Assembly (NCBI GenBank): GCA_949126835.1 | Contig: OX421499.1 | Location: 5,220,295 to 5,284,294, forward strand | Reading direction: 5' to 3' | DNA from: Anisus vortex | Taxonomy: Eukaryota; Mollusca; Gastropoda; Planorbidae | DNA length: 64,000 nucleotides | Part shown: positions 1 through 9,829 of the stretch, one piece after another | Layout of the letters: every line of letters begins with the position of its first letter | Position numbering within the stretch: the stretch's first letter is position 1 | Made by a program: the position numbers and the translations under genes | Notes under the pieces: generated by a model | What the model was told of the DNA's origin: nothing | What the model saw: only the letters and a program-made list of their open reading frames with translations | Database searches by the model: none

Positions 1-61
1 TTCTTCACAACAGCGACTGACTTATGTTTCTTTGCAAGCGCCATTGTCTAAGAATACTAAC

Positions 62-193
62 CTGTGCAAGAGAGACATGGTTGGCAAGAGTTGTGGCCCC
101 TAAATGTCCTCTCCAAGCCTCAGGGATGACGTGCCATACAAGAGCGCACCCGCCGATTGAACCCGCGCACTGCATGATGACGAAAACAATCGT
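62..193 (-). CDS. AQP: Aquaporin second exon
   Basis: Forty-four codons, phase 0 at both ends. The acceptor is TGTGTTGCAG at 194 and the donor CACAG|GTTAGT at 61-60. It encodes TM3 and the following extracellular loop (WRGHLGATTLANHVS), the usual place of the GxLGxT-type loop in aquaporins. An ATG lies two codons before the exon start, but those bases are the acceptor, so it is not a translation start. Confidence 0.85.
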
Positions 194-1913
194 CTGCAAC
201 ACAGAGAGTCAACCCTAAACCAATCCAACTCTAGTGGGTGTTTTATGAGCATTAAAAAAATTAAACATACAATTTGCTAATTCATGATCTTTGCTATCAA
301 AGTTTACAAGTTCCAGTAGCCGATTTTTACAGAGGAATTATGTGGCTTACAACAGCACGCGGCTGTACTCTTACAGGTGAATGGGCCGTATTGCTGCTGA
401 GAGTTAACACCCTTGTTCCTTATACAAGTCAATCTTATATACCGTAATTGTAAAATGGGCAAGGGTGTTAACTCTCAGCAGCAATACGGCCCATTGCATC
501 TAAGTAAGGAGATGGGGTTAAACAATGAAAAGAAAAGCATAAATTAATACATTATACTGTCAAGATCGGTGCATGAGGTATGTCCACATCTGTTGATCTG
601 TAAAGTAAGCCACAAGTGGAGTAAAGTAGCCTACAAAGTAAGAATGAGAAAGGCGTCTGAGGGAAATCGAGACATACTTTGTTTGGATTTACTACAACCA
701 TGCAATCGATGACATGGGGCAAGATGATCTAATCGAATAGTTTTGTTCTCAAGTTGAAATCCATTGGCTCCTGAAAATGTCCAGAAAATTGTGTACATTG
801 CACATGTGGATGAAATTATTATTAGGCCTTCGTTGAGGGAGTTCTATGAAAATGAAGTGGGGGCGACAAAAAAAGTTTCCAAAAATTAAAGAAGCAAGTA
901 TTGACTATAAATACCAATCTGAAAGTTGTGTCAGCCACAACATAGTATGACGAATGTGAATATAAAATAAAACATTCCAAGGAGAAAAGCTGAATGAATG
1001 GTCATTGGCCTAAGTCAAAACTGGTCGAAGAATGTAGCCTATAATGAAATGCCCAACAAGCAATAGGCCTACAATATGAAGTTCCTCACAAGCAAAAAAA
1101 AAGAAATGGCGCAGTATTTCAGATTAGAACGGAGCATAAAATTATTTATAAGTTGTTAAACAGTGTAAATAACCAATTAAGCTAATTCAATTTTATTGTA
1201 CTTATATACTTAAACATTATATTTTACAATATGGACACAACCTTTTCTTCATTTGTTTACAAGATTTTACAATTTTGTATTATACTATAGTAATTTTTTT
1301 TATTATCCATCAATGGTTTTAATTTAGACATTAGACATAAACGACGAAATTTTCACTACAATTATTTAGTTCTAATGAGATGTGTGTAACTGCTCGCAAT
1401 TTCTGACAATATTCTTGACATTTTCACAAATGTTTAAACAATACATCAAACTCTGTAAAATTCGACTAAATAAAAACGATGAATTTTTTTTAAATTTCTA
1501 GCTGCCCTCGAGGGCCACATATTATCAGCTGCCGGGCCGCAGTTTGCCCACCCTTGCCTTAGCTATTACATTATATTATTATTAACTATGCGCATACCTT
1601 GACCAAGGATAACTGGCCGGTGATCATAAACGCCCAGCTGACGCTTGGGTTGATATGAGCCCCGCTGATATGATTGAATGTCCAGATGATCATAGCCACG
1701 GCCATGCCCGCGCAGATAGCCGATACCATGGGCTCCTGTGGCTGCCCCTGATCCAGGGTGGTGTACGACCCACAGATTGTGATCATCAATATGGCAGTAC
1801 CCACGAACTCTGAGACTGCTGCCTTGTAGAACTTGGGGGTTGAGAGTTCTTGGAATCCGAGGAATACGGAGAGTTTTCCTTTAGATGCCATTATCAGATC
1901 TGTGTTAAGTGCT
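62..1913 (-). CDS. AQP: Aquaporin (MIP family), partial gene: two exons
   Basis: Membrane water or small-solute channel. Two exons are visible, 1598-1913 (CDS from 1891) and 62-193, joined by GT-AG sites in phase 0. The 142 residues cover TM1 (EFVGTAILMITICGSY), TM2 with the first pore half-helix (SGAHINPSVSW) and TM3 (TIVFVIMQCAGSIGGCALVW). The rest, including the second NPA box and the selectivity-filter Arg, lies left of base 1. The first box is NPS rather than the usual NPA. An acceptor-like site 22 bases before the ATG suggests the start codon exon is preceded by a 5' UTR intron. Family assignment is secure; the subclass (water-specific or glyceroporin) cannot be told without the second half. 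Confidence 0.9.
380..495. repeat. Perfect 36-bp inverted repeat (hairpin/MITE-like)
   Basis: Bases 380-415 and 460-495 are exact reverse complements separated by a 44-base spacer. The arm contains CTGCTGAGAGTTAACACCC. It lies in the aquaporin intron between the two visible exons. Most likely a small foldback or MITE element. No clear target duplication is seen. Confidence 0.75.
496..1500. other. Aquaporin intron, no recognised feature
   Basis: AT-rich sequence of the intron between the two aquaporin exons. I see no exon, RNA gene or clear repeat here. Confidence 0.5.
1503..1557 (-). mobile_element. hAT-type MITE terminus, fragment
   Basis: Read on the minus strand this begins CAAGGGTGGGCAAACTGCGG, the typical look of hAT-element termini (CAGGGGTGGGCAAACTGCGG in many animals). 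The matching other end is not found nearby, so it is a truncated copy. It sits about 40 bases from the aquaporin donor. Confidence 0.5.
1598..1891 (-). CDS. AQP: Aquaporin first coding exon
   Basis: Ninety-eight codons from ATG at 1891 to a donor (AAG|GTATGC) at 1597-1596, phase 0. The start MASKGKLSVFLGFQEL precedes TM1. The stretch between TM1 and TM2 (TTLDQGQPQEP) is a short extracellular loop, followed by TM2 and the NPS box at about residues 81-83. A TTTGCAG acceptor at 1914 lies just upstream of the ATG, so 1892-1913 is probably 5' UTR of the same exon. Confidence 0.88.
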
Positions 1914-1984
1914 CTGCAAATATAAGGTTCTCTTTAGAACTATTCAGAAGTATTTACAATTCTATTTTTTATAGAAGTGGTTAT

Positions 1985-2535
1985 AATATATAAATCTATC
2001 TCTCTATCTCTCTATTAATCTAACTATCTATCTATTGATGTATTTTTTGTCTGTTCAAATTTGTATCCATTGGTCTTCTATTTATCTATTGGTCTATCTA
2101 TTTATCTATTGGTCTATCTGTTTATCTATATATCTGTTTATTAGTTTCTCTCTCTCATTCTTTCTCTATCTGTTTGCCTCTCTTGGGCCTATTATCTATC
2201 CATCCATCCGTCATGCAATCTATCTATCAATTTAGGCCTATCTATCTATATATCAGTCTATCTGTCTATCTATATATTTATCAATCTCTCTATCCATCTA
2301 TTTATCTATCTGTCTTTCTATCTATCTATCTGTCAGTTTTTTAAAAATCTATATATCATTTTATGTATCTATTTCTTCTACTATATATCTTTTTTATCTA
2401 AATATCTGTCTGTCTATCTATCTATCTGTCTGTTTATCTATCTGTCTATCTATCTGTCGGTCTTTTTTTTAATCTTTATATCATTTTATGTATCTATTTC
2501 TTCTCTTAAATATATATCTGTCTGGCTTTCTGTCT
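1985..2535. repeat. Degenerate (TCTA/TCTG)n microsatellite
   Basis: Long run of TCTA, TCTG and TTTA tetranucleotides with interruptions, upstream of the aquaporin start exon. Open frames through it are low-complexity artefacts. Confidence 0.85.
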
Positions 2536-2910
2536 ATTTGTTGATCTGAATATCACTTTTTCCCCCTCGTTAACATTTCCATTCACCAAACTTTATATTG
2601 TTAATTAAAAAATTAGGATTGACAAGAAACAATAACAGGTTTTCAAAAATAAATTCTATGATATCAAATTTAATTTGCGATTGCCTTGATTTTCGTGTTG
2701 TTTTTTTTAGAGGACAACCCTAACAACATACTATATTGACCTAAAAACGACCAAGATTTAGATATTGTCAGAATATTGGGCCTAAAGTTAAATCACTAGA
2801 CCTCGTAACACTAGAAAAGAGAAGGGCAAAGAGTTAAGTGGTAGTAGGGCCTAATACATAAGGCATTAAATTCTACCTTAGAAATACAAAACAATAACAA
2901 TCTATTACAA

Positions 2911-3305
2911 TGCTTCATTGGCTCCATAGTCTCGAAAGACGATTAGATTTGCGCTCCTGTGATTTGGCCAGCCCTGCAAGATTGACTGTGTCTGTGGAGA
3001 CCTATCCTTGAGAGGCAGGCTCTGTCGCATCTCTGGCACTTGAAAGCTGGACCGCTGGAGATTGTTAGGGGCAGCCTGTGTTCTTTACATTTCTTCGCTG
3101 CTCTTTTAGCCTCCGTCATAAGGCGAAGTTAGCCCTTTGCCATCCTGGAAACATGGCCAAGCCACCGAAGACGTCGTTGGCGAAGGAGAGGGATCATGCT
3201 AGGCATGTTAGCCAGTTGCAAGACCTCGTTGTTTGTTATGCGGTCCTTCCAAGATATCCCAAGTATGTGTCTGAGGCAGCTCATGTGGAAAGAATGCTTA
3301 GACAA
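2911..3305 (-). mobile_element. Non-LTR retrotransposon ORF2 C-terminal remnant
   Basis: On the minus strand 3305-3125 encodes a reverse-transcriptase C-terminal region with FHMSCLRHILGISWKDR, NNEVLQLANM and RRLRWLGHVSRMAKG, then a stop. The adjoining 2911-3120 is the reverse complement of the zinc-finger end of the LINE fragment at 12.62-12.96 kb. The join between the two parts lacks sequence, so this is an internally deleted, dead copy. Confidence 0.75.
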
Positions 3306-3359
3306 AGTACAAAAACACTTTTCTTATCCCATATGCAAAAATAAATACATAATATAAGT

Positions 3360-3550
3360 ACTCTTTCTTCCCGAGTGACTTCAGAGCATAGGGAATATTG
3401 GTTGCCTGAACAGACTTGGGAAAAGCATCAACTAACATCATTTTAAAAACACTAATCAAAATACAATCAAAACACAAATCAAAACCACGGATAAGAGTAA
3501 GACGCACTAATCTTCTGTATAGAAGGAGCATCTGTAACAGATAAGATAAT
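3360..3550. repeat. Dispersed repeat family C copy
   Basis: Contains GGTTGCCTGAACAGACTTGG, then AACATCATTTTAAAAACACT, ending in TCTGTATAGAAGGAGCATCT. The same order recurs at 40.92-41.03 kb and 62.94-63.09 kb, and in the other orientation at 55.20-55.30 kb. The class is unknown; a decayed SINE or a LINE 3' UTR is possible. Confidence 0.5.
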
Positions 3551-4227
3551 ATAGTTTTGCACTATAGTTTACTGATAAATGTTTAGTGTTTACAGATAAA
3601 TACTATAAATATTTCATGAAAGCCCTTTTGCCTATTTTATAACCATAGTAACGATTTGTAAGCAGTGAGTAATAACCATAATAAATTAACTACTTTCTAT
3701 GGAGTTACTAAACAAATATGGCATTTATTTAAGGTTTACAAAACTAAAGCTAAGGATTATTGTCACGTGATTACAAATTGAAATTAAACTCACCAAGAAT
3801 GATTGAGGTCTGTTTTCGGACGAAATCCTACAGAACACAAGGCCATTAAAATATATACATGCTTGAAAGGCTGGAAGCGAGGACTTCTCCAACACTAAGC
3901 GAGTGGTAAATAACTAGTGAAGTTGGTATTGTCACTATTCGTATAGCACTGTCTTTGGGAGAATCTCATCTTATGATAAATGCGTACCCTGATAGCGTAA
4001 ATTGAAGGTTCTCAGTCAAAGTGATGATGAAATTCCCATGGGCGAATCGATCTACGAATAATCGAGAACGCGAAACCTCATAGACACAAGGATTAGGAAA
4101 TATGTGTAAGGCGGGTGGGGGGGGGAGGCTCTATCTTAAAGAATTTGTGCGTAGACGTTATGTCTAGCCTAATAATTGAAGATTAAAACATGGATCGAAA
4201 TAGCAATCTTTTTAAACGGTTTATAAG

Positions 4228-5332
4228 TTTACAGACGTTCCTTCTAGATATAGGGGAAACTGGGGTAAAATGGGATAGCGGGGTAAAACGAGACACACGA
4301 ATTACTGAAAAACAGAAAGTCGGAGCGCTTTAGAAATGGGTCTATTAAAGAGATCACGTGATACTGCATTGCCGGCAAAATCCATTTTGTTTGGCTGAGC
4401 TGCGTGCGTCAGTCAGAGGCAATTATTTCAATTTTAAATATTTTGATATATTTTTATGGTTACGATGCAAATGTGTTCATTAAGAAAAAAAATACAGATT
4501 TGTCAAACAAGAATTAACATTCCGATAGATATTTATGTGGGCAATGATAATAGATATCTAAGTTTGACCTACTTAAGCAGGGCAGTGTGTGGTTTGGAGG
4601 CTTTGTGAACACGATTATGTTGGGGTAAAACAGGACAAAACAATGGGGCAAAATGGGAAAATACTGTTAACTCAATAAATCATTTGTGTTTCTTTTGAAA
4701 CAAACAAATCTCATCTTTTTTTTGTTGTGTCATTATTGTTCACCACTTGTTTGTTCTGTACACAGAATGTCGTTTACATGTCAATGTTATCTTTGATACG
4801 ACAGGGTTTTTTCCCTTAAGTATCTCGTTTTACCCCAGGTTCCCCTACTCTGAGAGTGCAGAAAACTGGGTAGCCTGTCAAGGTGACTGTAACAGGCGGG
4901 CACACTAAGGCTGTGCAGGTCTGGATGAAAGAAACAATGCCCCAGTTTTCGTTTGTGAACTCTGCGACGACTGACATTTGATTTAGCATACCCTCAGCGT
5001 ATGTCTCGTTTTACCCCAGGCATGGGGCAAAACGGGAAAATACGGTTAGCCCAACAAATCATTTGTGTCTCTGTTGAAACTAACAAATCTCATCTTTTTT
5101 TGTTGTGACATTGTTGTCCACTACTTGCTTGTTCAGTACACAGAATGTCGTTTACATGTCAATGTTATCTTTGATACGACAGGGTTTTTTCCCTTAAGTA
5201 TCTCGTTTTACCCCAGGTTCCCCTACGATTGTTACGTCCACTACAGGGCGTCAGGGATCGGTCGGTGGCAGGGATAGAACCCGCGACACGTTGGTAGACA
5301 GTCCAGCAAACTAACCGAAGGACCAGCCGGCC
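4228..5332 (-). mobile_element. SINE family B copy split by a TIR element
   Basis: Left piece 4228-4250 (ACAGACGTTCCTTCTAGATA) and right piece 5226-5332 (ACGTCCACTACAGGGCGTCA, then a tRNA-like head ending CCAGCCGGCC) together match the uninterrupted minus-strand copy at 59181-59328. The intervening 4251-5225 is a separate insertion. Confidence 0.65.
4251..5225. mobile_element. TIR DNA element (MITE-like), partly duplicated
   Basis: Starts TAGGGGAAACTGGGGTAAAA and ends with the near-perfect inverse of TAGGGGAACCTGGGGTAAAA. A complete unit ends at 4847. The segment 4640-4847 then recurs at 5025-5225, separated by about 180 unique bases. No protein is encoded. The outer flanks join into a SINE-B copy, which fixes both boundaries. 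TA is the likely target dinucleotide. Confidence 0.7.
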
Positions 5333-5605
5333 TCTTTAGCAGAGGACACGCTTTGAGCGAAGTTAGACAGCAAACGTTGAATGGAAAGTAAATTAGTGAC
5401 GAAATTACTTTAGTATAATATAGAGCATGCAGTATTAACAACCTTATATATTAAAATGTCTGAATAGGATATGCAAAATTCTTGAATATAAAGTCGTAGG
5501 CAAATTTTGTGAATACTATTTCAAAAATAGCCTCCAGTTTTTAAGTTTTTTTTAGGACTTTCTGATTGCACACGTAAGACAATTTTTCCATCTTCCCGGG
5601 TGTAG

Positions 5606-5711
5606 CCATCTTTAAGTGTCAGCCATCTTTAAGTGTCAGCCATCTTTAAGTGTCAGCCATCTTTAAGTGTCAGCCATCTTTAAGTGTCAGCCATCTTTAA
5701 GTGTCAGCCAT
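5606..5711. repeat. 17-bp minisatellite
   Basis: About six tandem copies of GCCATCTTTAAGTGTCA with almost no variation. Confidence 0.9.
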
Positions 5712-5796
5712 AAGGTCATGTCGCCAGCTGTTTCTTTGCCGACTCCCTTTTCGCTTTTCTTTTGCGTTCCATAATAGTGTCTGCCTAGTGACTTTG

Positions 5797-6165
5797 GATG
5801 GATGTCTGTTGATAGATGTCTGTTGATGGATGTCTGTTGATGGATGTCTGTTGATAGATGTCTGTTGATTGACGTTTGTTGATGGATGTCTGTTGATTGA
5901 CGTTTGTTGATGGATGTCTGTTGATGGATGTTTGTTGATGGATGTCTGTTGAACGATGTCTGTTGAACGATGTCTGTTGATGGATGTCTGTTGATGGATG
6001 TCTGTTGATAGATGTCTGGTGATGGATGTCTGTTGAACGATGTCTGTTGAACGATGTCTGTTGATGGATGTCTGTTGATGGATGTCTGTTGATAGATGTC
6101 TGTTGATGGATGTCTGTTGAACGATGTCTGTTGATGGATGTATGTTGATGGATGTCTGTTGATTG
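5797..6165. repeat. 14-bp minisatellite
   Basis: About 26 copies of a GATGGATGTCTGTT unit. Variants carry GATAGATG, GATTGACG or GAACGATG. Confidence 0.9.
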
Positions 6166-6405
6166 TGGTATTTCAGGTCTCTCTTTTGTATAGCAGGACC
6201 GACTTTATAATGTTGAAAAAAAAAACTTTATGGCACATTTAATTAACTGTTTGCAGACATGCTGTTGCAAAAAAAGGAAATCTCAACCATTTCCGGATTT
6301 TTGAAAAAAATTTCTGTTAATTCTATAGATTCTATGTCTACATTCTATTTATTATGATTATATATTATATCTAATGTACCTTTTATATTACCTTATATAT
6401 ATAGG

Positions 6406-6490
<85 letters not shown>
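6406..6490. repeat. (TA)n microsatellite
   Basis: About 80 bases of nearly uninterrupted TA dinucleotides. Confidence 0.95.
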
Positions 6491-6492
<2 letters not shown>

Positions 6493-7615
6493 TATTTCTG
6501 TATGCTTCATTTTCAGTCTTCAATGCGTTTAGGACGATTCAATTATTTTTCATTTAGTCTTGCGAGCCAGTTTTAACTCATTTGGTTGCCACACAAGCCG
6601 CTTCTGTGGTTGCCGAATAGGGAGAAGCCACGAGGGATAAGCCCCTCCCTCCCCCCCTCAAGAAAAACTTTATTCGACAGTATTTAAAAAAAAATATATT
6701 TGCACTAAATTTGCGAAAAAATGATACATGTTTGTCAGCGAAAGTTAAGCCCGCCCTGAAAAAAAAAATGTCTCGCTTTGCCCCTTTTGCAAAAGACGTT
6801 TTTTTTTATGATCCATTCGATTGTGAACTGCTATTATTTCAAAATGAATAAAGAATAATTAGAACAATTTTAATTAATTTTTGTCTTCCTTAAATTATTT
6901 CACGATGTCAATTATAGTCTTCACCGCCTGTAACCCATATTTTGAGAGCACTCTAATAAAGTAAACACACATTTTTTTTAAATACAGACACCAGTGGTGC
7001 TGATTGGCAACGATACATTCCGGGTTATCTGCATTGTATATCCAACACCAGCGGTCACTGATAAAACCGTTTAATAACAACAAAAACCCACATCCGCAAA
7101 CTAGCGAACGGTTATCAATAAGCTGGGGGGGAAATGCGGTGAATGTTATCAGAGACTAACAAAGAGAGAGCACTCTAGTATTTTTTTTAAAATTTCTAAA
7201 CCAGGCTAATGTACCGTACATTACATAAAGCCTGCTTTACTTCTTCCATTAAAATAATATTAGCAAACTGCCCCCCCCCCCCCCACCACCACCCCAGCCA
7301 GTCCCATTTCCCATTTTTTTCCTATTTAAAAAAGGGAATGGGGAGATAAGAAATTTTGACATTTTTCCTTTCCCCTTTTGCAGATTTTTCTTAAAGCTTT
7401 TAAGAAGATTAAAAAATACAACCATTGTTGCCAACTGAGATATAATTAACTTTCAAATATTTTATTTCTGTTTTCTGAGTGATCGCTTTTGAGAGCATTT
7501 TATTTCAGTGCTTCTTTCTTTTTTTTTCTATTTCACCACAAAGAAACAAATAGGCCAACGAATTAGTCAAGCAGAAGTACATGTAGTTTATCGTCAGCAT
7601 AAAAAATATCTTAGA
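6491..7615. other. Intergenic, nothing recognised
   Basis: AT-rich with homopolymer runs, including a C run near 7271-7284. I find no credible gene. Confidence 0.4.
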
Positions 7616-7619
7616 TCAG

Positions 7620-7786
7620 GAATCGGCTGCGGCAACCTTTTGATGATAGCGTACCAAAGTCATCCTGAACTTTTATTGTAGAAAATATTACAGTTGTCTT
7701 CTTAGGCATCTACCGCATGACATTAAAAAATTGAAATTGCTCTGTGTGCCAAGACTGACACGCGTGCCGTAGGTTGCCGATACATA
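7620..7786. mobile_element. hAT-like MITE, decayed
   Basis: Begins AATCGGCTGCGGCAACCTTT, contains TTTGATGATAGCGTACCAAA, and ends GCGTGCCGTAGGTTGCCGAT. These are diverged versions of the ends of the element at 53665-54310, but without that copy's internal minisatellite. Confidence 0.5.
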
Positions 7787-8029
7787 TATCTTATATCATC
7801 AGAACACAGTCGATCATTCAAGAGATGATTCAAGGCTTATAATGAGATGACAACGTTGATAATTGCAGGTTAACCCAAATATTTATGAAAAGGATACGTA
7901 AAAATGATCTCTTTCAGACTATTTCGTCTTGTGTAGGCTAATATTGTGAAACTTCTGCAATGGCATTGGTTACGACAATCAACGGTAATATTAAACCTAT
8001 TGTGTCATCAGCATAGTACGTTATGTAAA

Positions 8030-8505
8030 AGAAATCCCATCAGATTGAGACATACGGGCCGTTGAAGCAGCATCATACCTGGGGATTGTGTGGACATCAC
8101 CATGCCCAGCCTTTAGTTTTCCCCAATCATTGTCAGAGGGACATGGCGCGTTAGACTGGCGTACCGTAGGTCCTGGGTTCGAATACTAGTGAAGGCCAGG
8201 ATTTTTTACCGGGTCTGGAGGGTGTTCCTGAGTCTACCCAGCTCTGATGGGTCACTGACCTTAGCTGGGGTAAAGTAAAGGCGGCTGTGCATTGTACTGG
8301 ATACACAATCCCCAATTATGCCGTGGCCACAGAAACTGGTGAACGCTGCTTCACCGTTCTATGATCCCGACGGGATACTTTACTTTTTTAATTAATGAAT
8401 GTCAGGCACACACGGAAGCTGCAAAGACACCCAGACCCAGAAAAGGATCCTAGCTCTCGACAGCATTCGTTAGGCCAGCAGAACGCATTGACGCTCGGCC
8501 ATCAT
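8030..8505 (-). mobile_element. SINE family A copy, minus strand, interrupted
   Basis: 8030-8137 resembles the 3' half of family A read in reverse (TGAAGCAGC, then GGGGATTGTGTGG and ATGCCCAGCC). 8398-8505 resembles its 5' half including the tRNA-like head (CGCTCGGCC). A plus-strand family A copy lies between them. Decayed, so the outer limits are approximate. Confidence 0.5.
8141..8389 (+). mobile_element. tRNA-derived SINE family A copy
   Basis: Contains a B-box-like GGGTTCGAATACT, then CTACCCAGCTCTGATGGG, GGGTAAAGTAAAGGCGGCTG and CAGAAACTGGTGAACGCTGC, ending CGACGGGATACTTTACTTT. The A-box end of the tRNA-like head is shortened. Confidence 0.8.
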
Positions 8506-8827
8506 AACTCATGGCCAGCATAGTGTCTGCATCCATTGAATTGCATTCAATGATTATATTTTTATGTTTAGAATTAAACCTGATGGTTGCTGATTGGCAC
8601 CCAGTATTGAATCCTTTTAAGATTCAATGAGGCACTCTCGTGAGACATTGGTCAAGAGTCTTCTCCGCCCCAGACAGAGATTGCTCCCTTTGAGCCAGGT
8701 TCGATTAGCGGAAACTAAGCCATGTATATTATACTGGCAAGGGGGCCTAGATGCGTTAGGGCCTGCATCGTTTTCCTACTATATAGTCTGGATGTGCGCC
8801 CATCAAGGCCGTCTTTGAAAAGACATT

Positions 8828-8957
8828 TAATAATAATAATAATAATAATAACGGTGCTTATATAGCGCATATCCCGTTGGTGACAGTTCTATGCGCAGAC
8901 GACAGTTACAGAATACAGACAGACAACGAAATATGTAGTAATACGCTAATTCTGCTG
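8828..8957 (-). mobile_element. LINE/SINE 3' tail with (ATT)n
   Basis: Minus-strand 3' tail ending in an ATT repeat after GGATATGCGCTATATAAGCA. Nearly identical to 11963-12090, where it follows LINE coding sequence. Here the sequence before the tail differs. Confidence 0.65.
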
Positions 8958-8979
8958 ATTGTAATCCCTTCCTGACGTT

Positions 8980-9500
8980 GCGCCACGCCTCACAACTGGG
9001 GTCGCCAGAGCTTGTCGTGGCAGTCGGTACAACCACCATGGGATAAAGTCATCTTAGCCCCAGGCCCCGCGGCGGCTATACCACACCTCACTCAGTCAAC
9101 CACAGACAAGGTGGATGAGGCATACGACGACCGCAGTTCCATGCATTAGTCCACCGGTCTGATAGCGTATCTTACCGGGGTGGGGCTGGAGGCATACGAT
9201 ACACGCAGTCCCATGCATATCCCGCCGGTTTGACTCCAGTGACCGGTGATTGACTCTGTTCGCCAGTCGACGGCTTTAAGCCAAGTGAGTACCGAAGAGT
9301 ACCCCACCAAAATTTTGTTGCGCAAGCTACATCTCCAAGTATCTAGGCTTATAGCGCAAGGTGAGGATACGCCAGAAGCTGTAGTCCCAAACCTACTCAA
9401 AGGCGGCACATTATGGCATTGGACACTCTCTATTGGACCTTTAGGGCGCATCCAAGCCAAAAAGGCCACAAGGGAAGCAAAATGGAGACGTGGTCAACAT
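8980..9500. other. GC-richer unrecognised block
   Basis: Markedly more GC- and CpG-rich than its surroundings, with a repeated motif (GAGGCATACGA followed by GCAGT(T/C)CCATGCAT, near 9117-9145 and 9189-9220). Open frames exist on both strands, but neither looks like a known family. Possibly an old repeat. Confidence 0.35.
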
Positions 9501-9829
9501 TGGAAATGAGAGACGAACGAACAAAGCGAACTTTTGGGAACATTTTTCTGTTCACACAAGCCCCTGCTCCATGAGTTGTGACTATGGACAGTGTAGAACA
9601 AAACCCACTCTACGTGGGTACATGGGTACAGTCTTTTGATGAGCGTGAACGTATTTACATTGGGTGTGTCTATAACAAGTTACGTTTTTTTTTTTACAAA
9701 ATGAAGTTGCAAGCCTTGTGTTTAACTCCCAACCTGGAAGACCAAGGCAATAGCTTTTGTCTGACCTACCCGCGCAGATCTTCCCAGCTTGGTTGAACCT
9801 GCCAGGAGTTTAAACTTTCGCTGGTATAG

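Noticed and set aside
5606..6165. Possible CRISPR-like array
   Set aside because: Units are directly adjacent with no unique spacers; these are simple minisatellites in a eukaryotic genome.
9146..9509. Overlapping 87- and 107-codon frames on opposite strands
   Set aside because: Both are in a GC-richer block without family motifs; overlapping frames of this kind are expected there by chance.
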